From NCBI RefSeq assembly GCF_910584465.1, contig NZ_CAJUBK010000087.1:1-7143 (forward strand): a stretch of 7,143 nucleotides of DNA. The letters are read 5' to 3'. Positions 1-4,654 of this stretch are shown here, in pieces. Below the pieces are notes generated by a model that was not told the DNA's origin, ran no database searches, and saw only the letters and a list, made by a program, of their open reading frames with translations. The first letter of the stretch is position 1, and every line of letters starts with the position of its first letter. The position numbers were made by a program, and so were the translations under genes. This DNA comes from an uncultured Oscillibacter sp. (GTDB taxonomy: Bacteria; Bacillota; Clostridia; Oscillospirales; Oscillospiraceae).

Positions 1-1
1 C

Positions 2-613
2 GATCTCGTAGACCCTGAGCCCGTGGACCCCGAGCCCGTGGACCCTGAGCCTGTGGACCCTGAGCCCGTGGACCCTGAGCCTGTGGACCCTGAGCCCGTG
101 GACCCTGAGCCCGTGGACCCCGAGCCCGTGGACCCTGAGCCCGTGGATCCCGAGCCCGTGGACCCCGAGCCCGTGGACCCTGAGCCTGTGGACCCTGAGC
201 CCGTAGATCCCGAGCCCGTGGACCCTGGTATCGTGGGGCCGCTCCCTACCTATCCCGTCCCGGATACATCTATGGGGCCCGGCCTCCAAGAGCTCCCCGG
301 TATCGATGAGGCCCCCGCTGCTGAGGAGCATCAGGTCTTCACCATCACCACGATCCCGGAGTTCGCCCGTGCCCTCATACGTCCCGATGCTGAGGACACC
401 ATCTCCCAGGCCCTGCGGGACCTGTTCGGGACCTATACCCCCCGTGTCCAGACGGTCACCACGTATATGGACGGCGAAGTCCTCGCCGTCGAGGAGCAGT
501 ATGTCCCCGGCGTTGCCGGGATGGACTGGGAGTGGATAGCGGGCGTCGCCGTGTTCCTCCTCCTCATCTACTGCCTCTTCCGTCTCCTGGGAGGTGCTGT
601 GAAGTATGGATGA
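2..613 (+). CDS. pIII-like attachment/minor coat protein, 5' end outside window
   Basis: The reading frame is open from the window edge, so the true start lies to the left; the GTG codons inside the repeat are not credible starts. The visible 203 residues begin with 14 tandem VDPEP pentapeptides (nt 11-220). A roughly 100-residue region follows, and then one strongly hydrophobic segment near the C-terminus (WIAGVAVFLLLIYCLFRLL) with a short basic tail. A repeat-rich exposed region plus a C-terminal membrane anchor, placed just before coat-like genes and a Zot-type ATPase, is the layout of inovirus pIII-class attachment proteins. Ff pIII has glycine-rich linkers where this protein has an acidic, proline-rich and probably stiff spacer. 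The family role is inferred from architecture and position, not from sequence identity. Its last codons overlap the next gene by 8 nt, which suggests translational coupling. Confidence 0.65.
   Translation, partial: DLVDPEPVDPEPVDPEPVDPEPVDPEPVDPEPVDPEPVDPEPVDPEPVDPEPVDPEPVDPEPVDPEPVDPEPVDPGIVGPLPTYPVPDTSMGPGLQELPGIDEAPAAEEHQVFTITTIPEFARALIRPDAEDTISQALRDLFGTYTPRVQTVTTYMDGEVLAVEEQYVPGVAGMDWEWIAGVAVFLLLIYCLFRLLGGAVKYG
11..220 (+). repeat. 15-bp tandem repeat encoding (DPEPV)14
   Basis: Fourteen in-frame copies of a 15-bp unit (gaccctgagcccgtg and variants) encode the pentapeptide DPEPV, with a partial unit from 221. All differences between units are at third codon positions (cct/ccc, gac/gat, gtg/gta), so the peptide is unchanged while the DNA has drifted. 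This indicates selection on the protein. Copy number is expected to vary between strains through slippage or recombination. Confidence 0.95.
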
Positions 614-743
614 TATGGCGGATTTCTTCTCGCTGATGCTCACCGCGATCGCCGATTTCCTCGGCAGGGAACCGATCGTTTACCTCTTCGGCCTCCTGTG
701 CCTCTCCATCCTCGTCAAGGTGTTTCGGCAGTTACTGCCTTAA
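606..743 (+). CDS. 45-aa small membrane protein, coat-like
   Basis: This short gene starts at an ATG (606) that overlaps the end of the attachment-protein gene by 8 nt. It is preceded by a GGGAGG Shine-Dalgarno at 589-594. The product has an acidic amphipathic N-terminus (MDDMADFF), then one hydrophobic segment at about residues 24-38 (PIVYLFGLLCLSILV), then a basic end (KVFRQLLP). Acidic head, single membrane helix and basic tail is the build of inovirus coat proteins. Its position next to the 62-aa coat candidate suggests a minor coat protein (pVII/pIX/pVI class), or possibly the major one. No homologue is recognised by sequence. Confidence 0.6.
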   Translation: MDDMADFFSLMLTAIADFLGREPIVYLFGLLCLSILVKVFRQLLP

Positions 744-746
744 CAT

Positions 747-765
747 ATTTTCGTGGCCCGAAAAT
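747..765 (+). promoter_or_regulatory. hairpin upstream of the coat gene
   Basis: This is a perfect 7-bp inverted repeat (ATTTTCG / CGAAAAT) with a 5-nt loop. It sits just after the 45-aa gene and 44 nt before the coat start codon. It could be an mRNA processing or stabilising stem that defines the 5' end of an abundant coat transcript, or an operator. It lacks a T-tract and is a poor terminator candidate. Confidence 0.45.
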
Positions 766-809
766 CTTGCCCCTGCGAACGATCAAAAAAATGAAAGGAA
801 TGAAACATC

Positions 810-998
810 ATGGATAGTGGTACTACCAACACCCTGGCCAACATGCTGACCACGATCACGACGGTCTTCACCGCCGCCCTGGGCTGGGTCCAGAGCGTGT
901 CCAACACGATCTCCGATACGCCCCTGCTCCTGGTGGGCTGCGTCATCTTCTTCATCGGCACCGGCGTGACGATGTTCAAGCGCATGTTCCACATCTGA
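810..998 (+). CDS. inovirus major coat protein (pVIII-like) candidate
   Basis: The product is 62 residues and starts at ATG 810 behind AAAGGA (794-799). The N-terminal half (about 1-36) is rich in Thr, Ser and Asn with spaced hydrophobic residues, consistent with an amphipathic helix. A clear membrane segment follows at about 38-56 (PLLLVGCVIFFIGTGVTMF) with a basic end (KRMFHI). Major coat proteins of filamentous phages have this polarity: outer amphipathic part, membrane helix, then a basic C-terminus that contacts the ssDNA. There is no typical cleavable signal peptide. A strong terminator follows immediately, as expected for the most heavily expressed phage gene. The assignment rests on size, topology and position between the attachment-protein and assembly-ATPase genes; the adjacent 45-aa protein is the alternative. 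Confidence 0.65.
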   Translation: MDSGTTNTLANMLTTITTVFTAALGWVQSVSNTISDTPLLLVGCVIFFIGTGVTMFKRMFHI

Positions 999-1004
999 TC
1001 GACA

Positions 1005-1055
1005 GGGGGCGGCGGCGGAGCGAAAGCCCGCCCCGCCCCCCTCCATCTCATTTTT
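1005..1055 (+). terminator. terminator after the coat gene
   Basis: A GC-rich hairpin has outer arms GGGGGCGG (1005-1012) and CCGCCCCC (1033-1040) and an inner part closed by a GCGAAAGC tip. A short T-run follows at 1051-1055. Inoviruses typically place a strong terminator after the major coat gene, so coat mRNA is abundant and downstream genes are expressed at lower levels. The T-run is about 10 nt from the stem, so efficiency is uncertain. Confidence 0.6.
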
Positions 1056-1073
1056 GAGCGTGCACTCTCAAAA
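1052..1073 (+). promoter_or_regulatory. 22-bp dyad, copy 1, in the leader of the Zot-like gene
   Basis: The arms are TTTTGAG and CTCAAAA around CGTGCACT. It ends 18 nt before the ATG at 1092, with the Shine-Dalgarno (GAGGT, 1079-1083) in the gap. Related copies lie at 2643-2664 and 4655-4676. The arms would form a 7-bp hairpin in RNA, and the near-palindrome could equally be a protein operator in DNA. Confidence 0.7.
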
Positions 1074-1091
1074 GATCCGAGGTCGATATAC

Positions 1092-2021
1092 ATGGGATAC
1101 GTATTTTGGATAGCCCTCCTCTGGCTCCTCCTGGACCGTGCCCGGCATCCCCGGCACCCGCTCCAGCTGAACGTATACTTTGGCGTCCCTGGCTCCGGTA
1201 AGACCACCTACGCCGCCTACCTCGCCAAACAGGCCCGCAGGGAGTCCGTCATCATCCGTCTCTGCCGCCGCTTCCCCTGCCGCTTCACCAACTGGATATT
1301 GGACGGCGGCAACTGGAAGAGGGAATACCCTGTCTGGTCCAACGTTCCTATCGCTGGGACCCTCCGTCTCAACGCCCGGGAAGACATCGGCGTGCATATG
1401 ATACGGGACGGCAAGATGATCATCGATGAGGCCGGCGTGGAGTTCAACAGCCGCAATTACAAGACCTTCCCTCAGACCGCCATCAAATTCTTCAAGTACC
1501 ACCGTCATTACGGCGTGTCCGTGGACGTGTTCTCTCAGTCCTTCGAGGACATGGACGTGACCCTGCGCCGCCTGGCCCAAAACTTCTATGTGGTCAAGAA
1601 GTCTGTGCTCCCCTTCTTCATCGTCACCAAGCGTATCCGCCGCCGTGTCGGCATCGACGATAAGACCCACCAGCTCTGCGACGCCTATTTCTTCGGCCTC
1701 CCCATCCTGGATACGAAATGGATATTCTGCCCGCCTCTTTGGAAGATGTTCGACTCCTATGATTTCGAGGAGCTCCCCGAAAAAGAGTGGACCAAATGGC
1801 CCGGCCCGGAGGATGTCACCTCCGATGATGATGAGGAGGTGGAAGACAGCCCCCGTGGTCCTTTCTCCGCCCTGGGCTCCTTCTTCTCCCGTATCTTCTT
1901 CCTGCCGGACGAAGAGGAGGACAATGACCTTCCTATGGAGGATGTCCCGGACCCCTTCCAAGCAAACGATTGGCCTGCCCCGGAGGATGAAGACACGGAC
2001 GACATCCACCTCCAAGGATGA
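1092..2021 (+). CDS. Zot/pI-like filamentous phage assembly ATPase
   Basis: This protein belongs to the family that powers extrusion of inovirus particles through the membrane by hydrolysing ATP. It has 309 residues. A short hydrophobic segment lies at about 3-14 (YVFWIALLWLLL), followed by a Walker A motif GVPGSGKTT at 31-39 (K37), a Walker B KMIIDEAG at 108-115 (D112, E113), and a polar strand VFSQS at 146-150 typical of the Zot fold. The C-terminus (about 239-309) is very acidic (DDDEEVED, PDEEEDND). Start ATG 1092 has GAGGT 8 nt upstream. In Ff pI the membrane segment comes after the ATPase domain; here the only obvious one precedes it, so topology differs from the textbook case. A weaker hydrophobic stretch at about 259-271 could be a second membrane contact. 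The gene closes the + strand virion module and is the strongest evidence that the element is an inovirus. Confidence 0.9.
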   Translation: MGYVFWIALLWLLLDRARHPRHPLQLNVYFGVPGSGKTTYAAYLAKQARRESVIIRLCRRFPCRFTNWILDGGNWKREYPVWSNVPIAGTLRLNAREDIGVHMIRDGKMIIDEAGVEFNSRNYKTFPQTAIKFFKYHRHYGVSVDVFSQSFEDMDVTLRRLAQNFYVVKKSVLPFFIVTKRIRRRVGIDDKTHQLCDAYFFGLPILDTKWIFCPPLWKMFDSYDFEELPEKEWTKWPGPEDVTSDDDEEVEDSPRGPFSALGSFFSRIFFLPDEEEDNDLPMEDVPDPFQANDWPAPEDEDTDDIHLQG

Positions 2022-2064
2022 CCCTCATCCATATCCTTCGAGTCCTTCCCTCTGTCGTTTTAGG

Positions 2065-2094
2065 GCCCCTCTGAGCGTAGACGCTCAGAGGGGC
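2065..2094. terminator. convergent stem-loop between opposing transcription units
   Basis: A perfect 14-bp inverted repeat (GCCCCTCTGAGCGT / ACGCTCAGAGGGGC) has only AG between the arms. It lies between the stop of the + strand Zot-like gene (2021) and the stop of the - strand 83-aa gene (2121). Its position and stability suggest a shared terminator for the converging operons. Neither side has a good T-tract, so it may act by blocking exonucleases or polymerase rather than as a canonical intrinsic terminator. Confidence 0.6.
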
Positions 2095-2120
2095 TCCCTC
2101 TATCCTCCCATCCTTGGATG

Positions 2121-2372
2121 TTAGATCACAAATCCGTGTGTGCCATAGTAACCAGGGACAAGGGCCTTGATGGTCGCCCTCATGATCTCTGGGTGCCCGG
2201 GCGCATACTCGAGTTGACGGAGCGTGTAAAACTTGCCGTTGATGGTGATGCTGGCGTCCGATACCATGCCGACGGCCTTAAAATAGTCCACGGCCATTTT
2301 GACGGTGCAGCCATTGCGCAGTTTCCCGGAGTCGTCCCAAAGGGGGGCATAGATATCCTCTGTCTTGCTCAT
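2121..2372 (-). CDS. 83-aa hypothetical protein, last gene of the - strand operon
   Basis: The start is ATG at 2372, with a perfect AGGAGG (2381-2386) 8 nt upstream; the stop is TAA at 2121. The product is a soluble 83-residue protein with mixed charge and aromatic residues towards the C-terminus (LVPGYYGTHGFVI). No signal peptide, membrane segment or known motif is visible, and no family is recognised. It lies 29 nt after the 67-aa gene and just before the convergent stem-loop, so it appears to be the distal gene of the operon read from about 3900. Confidence 0.7.
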   Translation of the reverse strand: MSKTEDIYAPLWDDSGKLRNGCTVKMAVDYFKAVGMVSDASITINGKFYTLRQLEYAPGHPEIMRATIKALVPGYYGTHGFVI

Positions 2373-2401
2373 TTTTGCGTCCTCCTACTGTGAGCCAGTG
2401 T

Positions 2402-2605
2402 CTACCATTGGCCCTTCCTGTATCCGTTCCGCTCCAGCCATGCGTCCGCCTGATGCATCTGGGCGAAGGTCCGGCTCTTGCGCTTCTGCCGGTCCCGCCC
2501 GGTGATGACCTGTCCGCTGGCCGCCTGGATGACCCAGCGGACCTTCCCCCGCTTCTCCACGGGGTTGTAATAGACGACCTGCCCGGCCTCGTTCTGGTAT
2601 CTCAT
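2402..2605 (-). CDS. 67-aa basic hypothetical protein
   Basis: The chosen start is ATG 2605 because GGGAGGAG lies just upstream. The frame also extends to a TTG at 2662, but that codon falls inside the 22-bp dyad and lacks a ribosome site. The product is small and basic, with likely beta strands (GQVVYYN, KVRWVIQ, GQVITG), an Arg/Lys-rich stretch (RDRQKRKSR) and a Trp at the C-terminus (GYRKGQW). Nucleic-acid binding is possible from composition alone, but no family is recognised. It follows the SprT-like gene after a 60-bp gap carrying dyad copy 2 and precedes the 83-aa gene. Confidence 0.65.
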   Translation of the reverse strand: MRYQNEAGQVVYYNPVEKRGKVRWVIQAASGQVITGRDRQKRKSRTFAQMHQADAWLERNGYRKGQW

Positions 2606-2642
2606 ATCCACTCCTCCCTCCCCGTCGAGCCGATAGGACAGC

Positions 2643-2664
2643 TTTTGAACGTGCACTTTCAAAA
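2643..2664 (-). promoter_or_regulatory. 22-bp dyad, copy 2, upstream of the 67-aa gene
   Basis: On the + strand the arms are TTTTGAA and TTCAAAA around CGTGCACT. Relative to copy 1, the seventh stem pair has changed from G-C to A-T on both sides, so symmetry is kept. It begins one base after the SprT-like stop codon and ends 37 nt before the ATG of the 67-aa gene. It could give the last two genes of the operon separate control. Confidence 0.65.
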
Positions 2665-2665
2665 A

Positions 2666-3316
2666 TCAGGCTTCCACCATCTTCTCCATGCAGTCCCCGC
2701 AAAGGATGTTGACCGCCCTGGTGGCCCGCACGCTCTGCCCGCAGCAGGGGCAGACCAGCTTCCGTGTGCTGGACCTCTTCGGCTTCTTTCCGCCGTCCAC
2801 GGCCCCGCCTTCCCCCGCCTTGCTCCCGCCGCTGGCCGTCGGCCTCCAGCTCCCGTCCCGGTTGATGCTGATATCCGTCCAGCCCTGTCCTATGATGTAC
2901 TCCAGCAGCTCGTCCCCCGGTTCCGTGACGGTCCAGCCGTAGGTCGGATGATGCCCGATGACCAACCCCCGCCGCTCCGCCTCGTCCCGGAACTTCCGGT
3001 TGTGGTACGCTCCGCCCCGTGAGCAGTCCTGGATATCGTGGGCGATGTTGTACAGGTGGACCATCTCATGGACCATCGTAGCCACCACATGTTCGATGGG
3101 CCTGTCCAGCGTCTCCGCCCCGATGTTCAGCTCGTGCCGCCAGTCGTCCTTGCGCTTCCACGTCTTCGCCACGCTGACATGCCCGTAGGCCCGGGGCGTC
3201 GACTGGATGGTGATGATAGGCTCCTCCAGCTCCCCGCCGAACCAGTCCGCATCGACCGCCCGGAAGATCTTCTCCAGGTATCCTGCCGTCCGGCTGGTCT
3301 TCACTGTCTCTTTCAT
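2666..3316 (-). CDS. SprT-like zinc metalloprotease-fold protein
   Basis: The protein has 216 residues, starting at ATG 3316 behind a perfect AAGGAGG in the 96-bp repeat. The frame runs further upstream to 3427 without another good start and would overlap the 58-aa gene. It carries the zincin motif HEMVH at 83-87 (H83, E84, H87), a likely third ligand H105 (GGAYHNRKF), and a C-terminal zinc ribbon CPCC (189-192) / CGDC (206-209). This is the SprT/Spartan-like layout: catalytic metalloprotease domain plus zinc ribbon. Spartan-type members degrade proteins crosslinked to DNA, but the role of bacterial and phage members is poorly known. Residues 161-185 form a Gly/Lys-rich linker. It is the largest gene of the operon and an unusual component for a filamentous phage. 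All expected zinc ligands are present, so activity is plausible. Confidence 0.85.
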   Translation of the reverse strand: MKETVKTSRTAGYLEKIFRAVDADWFGGELEEPIITIQSTPRAYGHVSVAKTWKRKDDWRHELNIGAETLDRPIEHVVATMVHEMVHLYNIAHDIQDCSRGGAYHNRKFRDEAERRGLVIGHHPTYGWTVTEPGDELLEYIIGQGWTDISINRDGSWRPTASGGSKAGEGGAVDGGKKPKRSSTRKLVCPCCGQSVRATRAVNILCGDCMEKMVEA

Positions 3317-3407
3317 GTCTGTTCCTCCTTCGTTCGTTGTGGCTCCCCACGACGGCCCGTAGGCCGTTTCGCCCGGTCGCCGTCCGGGTCTCTTCAGGCG
3401 GGATCCT
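3312..3407 (-). repeat. 96-bp direct repeat, copy A
   Basis: It is identical over 96 bp to 3566-3661 (offset 254). On the - strand it carries the last codons of the upstream gene (...DPA-stop), an intergenic stretch with small hairpins (ACGGCC/GGCCGT at 3352-3367; CCCGG/CCGGG at 3372-3388), an AAGGAGG ribosome site, and the ATG of the SprT-like gene. Confidence 0.95.
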
Positions 3408-3570
3408 TGTAGGTTTCCTTTACCCAAGCCTCCGTTGCCGCTTCTAGTTTTTTCAAAAGCTCCTGATTATCGACGTTGTAGTCCTGGCAGATACTTCGGG
3501 TCAGCCCATTCAGGCCTATGATGATTCCTTGGATGGCGTAGATTTCGTTGACTGTCAGCGTGATATTCAT
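3394..3570 (-). CDS. 58-aa hypothetical protein bracketed by the 96-bp repeats
   Basis: The start is ATG 3570 with AAGGAGG upstream in repeat copy B; the stop is TGA at 3394, inside copy A. The product begins MNITLTVNEIYAI and ends KETYKDPA. It is mostly helical in composition with a charged second half (NQELLKKLEAATEAW). No membrane segment or known motif is visible. The last three residues (DPA) and the stop are contributed by the repeat, exactly as in the upstream 56-aa gene. The MxIT start and general length are also shared, so the two may be distant paralogues. Function unknown. Confidence 0.65.
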   Translation of the reverse strand: MNITLTVNEIYAIQGIIIGLNGLTRSICQDYNVDNQELLKKLEAATEAWVKETYKDPA

Positions 3571-3661
3571 GTCTGTTCCTCCTTCGTTCGTTGTGGCTCC
3601 CCACGACGGCCCGTAGGCCGTTTCGCCCGGTCGCCGTCCGGGTCTCTTCAGGCGGGATCCT
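3566..3661 (-). repeat. 96-bp direct repeat, copy B
   Basis: This is an exact copy of 3312-3407. On the - strand it carries the end of the 56-aa gene, the hairpin-bearing gap, the ribosome site and the start codon of the 58-aa gene. Perfect identity implies recent duplication or continuing gene conversion. Confidence 0.95.
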
Positions 3662-3818
3662 CGATCATGTCCGCAATGCTTTCGGCCTCGATAAGAGCTT
3701 CCATCACTTTATTGAACCTCTTTGCCTTTTCAAAGTCCCTTTGGTCTTCACAAAACGTGGATTCATGGCAAGCTCCCATAGCGGCCAGGAACAGCAGTTC
3801 TTTTTCCGTGATCTTCAT
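3648..3818 (-). CDS. 56-aa hypothetical protein, first gene of the - strand operon
   Basis: The start is ATG 3818, preceded by a modest GGAAAGGGAA site; the stop is TGA at 3648. The product is acidic, begins MKITEKELLFLAAMG and ends IADMIEDPA, and is probably all-helical, with two cysteines (C17, C23). No family is recognised. It is the first gene after the promoter at 3903-3931, with a leader of about 80 nt that includes a small GGCC-GAAG-GGCC hairpin. Its end is shared by repetition with the 58-aa gene. Confidence 0.6.
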   Translation of the reverse strand: MKITEKELLFLAAMGACHESTFCEDQRDFEKAKRFNKVMEALIEAESIADMIEDPA

Positions 3819-3902
3819 GTCATTCCCTTTCCGGCCCTTCGGCCTCTCTTGCTGGTTTGATGCTCCTAACAGCCCCGCTTCCGTGCCCCCCTTACAGTTA
3901 TT

Positions 3903-3931
3903 ATTATAGTGCTAGCACTATTAAAAGTCAA
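3903..3931 (-). promoter_or_regulatory. near-consensus promoter for the - strand operon
   Basis: Read on the - strand: TTGACT (3926-3931), 17-bp spacer, TATAAT (3903-3908). This is a near-perfect sigma-70/SigA promoter pointing at the 56-aa gene. The spacer is almost filled by a 16-bp palindrome holding TGCTAGCA, so a bound protein would exclude RNA polymerase. Confidence 0.8.
3906..3921. promoter_or_regulatory. operator 1: palindrome with TGCTAGCA
   Basis: A perfect 16-bp palindrome (ATAGTGCTAGCACTAT) overlaps the spacer and -10 of the - strand promoter. It shares the TGCTAGCA core with the two boxes at 3943-3950 and 3963-3970. It is the likely repression site of the neighbouring ribbon-helix-helix protein (inference). 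Confidence 0.75.
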
Positions 3932-3940
3932 GATATAGAT

Positions 3941-3972
3941 GATGCTAGCAATATAAATATATTGCTAGCATC
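3941..3972. promoter_or_regulatory. operator 2/3: inverted pair of TGCTAGCA boxes
   Basis: A perfect inverted repeat has two 15-nt arms (GATGCTAGCAATATA and its complement) separated by AA. Each arm contains TGCTAGCA, at 3943-3950 and 3963-3970. Boxes 2 and 3 are 20 bp apart (about two helical turns) and boxes 1 and 2 are 33 bp apart (about three turns), so all three face the same side of the DNA. This favours cooperative binding between the divergent promoters. Confidence 0.75.
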
Positions 3973-3990
3973 TTTGTGCAATATGATGAA

Positions 3991-4020
3991 TTGACGAAAG
4001 CCCGGACTTTATGGTATCCT
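3991..4020 (+). promoter_or_regulatory. candidate promoter for the RHH regulator gene
   Basis: TTGACG (3991-3996), an 18-bp spacer and TATCCT (4015-4020) lie 22 bp before the GTG start at 4043. The -10 is weak. The promoter begins 18 bp past the operator pair, a position suited to autoregulation. Confidence 0.5.
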
Positions 4021-4042
4021 TTATGGAAAAGAAGGTGGTTTT

Positions 4043-4303
4043 GTGTATTCTGAAGCCCAAAAGAGAGCAACGTCAAAGTACCATGCTAAGGCATATGATC
4101 AAGTATCTATCCGTGTCCCCAAAGGCACTCGTGATCGCTGGCGTGCCCTGGCCGAAATGGAAGGGAAGTCCTTAGCCGCCTATATTGTCAGCCGAGTAGA
4201 GGGCGCATATGTCCATGCGGAGGAAATTATCGACGTTCCCGCCCCCTCTGAGGCCCCTATCCAGGAGCCCCATAAAGGCCCCTCTGAGCGCTCCGACGCT
4301 TGA
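4043..4303 (+). CDS. ribbon-helix-helix (Arc-type) regulator
   Basis: This 86-residue DNA-binding protein is probably the repressor of the adjacent divergent promoters. Residues 20-26 (QVSIRVP) fit the DNA-contacting beta strand of the ribbon-helix-helix fold. Two helices follow at about 28-40 (KGTRDRWRALAEM) and 43-54 (SLAAYIVSRVEG), with the usual G41 in the turn. RHH proteins bind as dimers to short palindromes, matching the TGCTAGCA boxes 70-130 bp upstream. The N-terminus (SEAQKRATSKYHAKAYD) is basic and the tail from about 62 is Pro/Glu-rich and likely unstructured. The start is GTG 4043 with AAGGTGG at 4032-4038; an ATG at 4024 is in another frame and does not encode this fold. Confidence 0.8.
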   Translation: MYSEAQKRATSKYHAKAYDQVSIRVPKGTRDRWRALAEMEGKSLAAYIVSRVEGAYVHAEEIIDVPAPSEAPIQEPHKGPSERSDA

Positions 4304-4506
4304 CCGCTGCACCGATACTCCCAGCCTGGACCGGGCCCCTCCTTTTTCCCACGGAAAAAACGACCCTTAGGAGCACTCGCCCCCGCAAGGAGATGCGGGA
4401 AGCCCCGCAGGGCTGGCCCGCATGTCCGCTGCCCCGCTCCGGCCCCCAGCCTCCTCCAGGCTCACGCCGGCATCGCGCCCCGTATGGGCTCCCAGTGCCC
4501 TCCAGC

Positions 4507-4524
4507 CTCCCGCCCCGGCGTTCC
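4507..4524 (+). repeat. 18-bp direct repeat, copy 1
   Basis: CTCCCGCCCCGGCGTTCC is repeated exactly at 4621-4638, 114 bp downstream. The second copy forms the loop and right arm of the hairpin at 4603-4642; the first copy has no obvious partner arm. Confidence 0.85.
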
Positions 4525-4602
4525 CGGCACTCCGTCAAGGAGAAGTCCTTGCGTTGTATGCCGGTGCGCCCCTGCGCCCGCTCAACTGACCCCCATACTC
4601 CC

Positions 4603-4642
4603 CAAAGCGAAACGCCAGGGCTCCCGCCCCGGCGTTCCTTTG
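4603..4642. terminator. imperfect hairpin before the transposase gene
   Basis: The arms CAAAG...AACGCC (4603-4607, 4611-4616) pair with GGCGTT...CTTTG (4631-4636, 4638-4642) across a small internal loop. A T-rich stretch follows up to 4658. It may stop transcription from running into the transposase gene, or it may be part of the packaging/origin structure. Confidence 0.4.
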
Positions 4643-4654
4643 CGTTTATACCCT

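Noticed and set aside
1068..2015. Open antisense frame of about 315 codons opposite the Zot-like gene
   Set aside because: It mirrors a gene with clear Walker motifs, has no ribosome site, and its composition follows from the GC-rich third positions of the real gene.
2297..2310. TTTTGACGGTGCAG as a fourth dyad copy
   Set aside because: Only one half resembles the motif, the TCAAAA arm is absent, and it lies inside the 83-aa coding sequence.
2375..3022. 215-codon + strand frame
   Set aside because: Antisense shadow of the SprT-like and 67-aa genes; no motif or ribosome site.
3317..3427. Longer N-terminus for the SprT-like protein
   Set aside because: It would overlap the 58-aa gene and lacks a ribosome site, whereas ATG 3316 has a perfect AAGGAGG.
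3312..3661. CRISPR-like array
   Set aside because: There are only two repeat copies of 96 bp, and the spacer is a gene.
4531..4551. GTCAAGGAGAAGT as the left inverted repeat of a stand-alone IS, matching GTCAAGAGCAAGT at the right end
   Set aside because: The match is about 10 of 13 bases with no continuation, which is weak in this context; kept only as an alternative to a phage-owned transposase.
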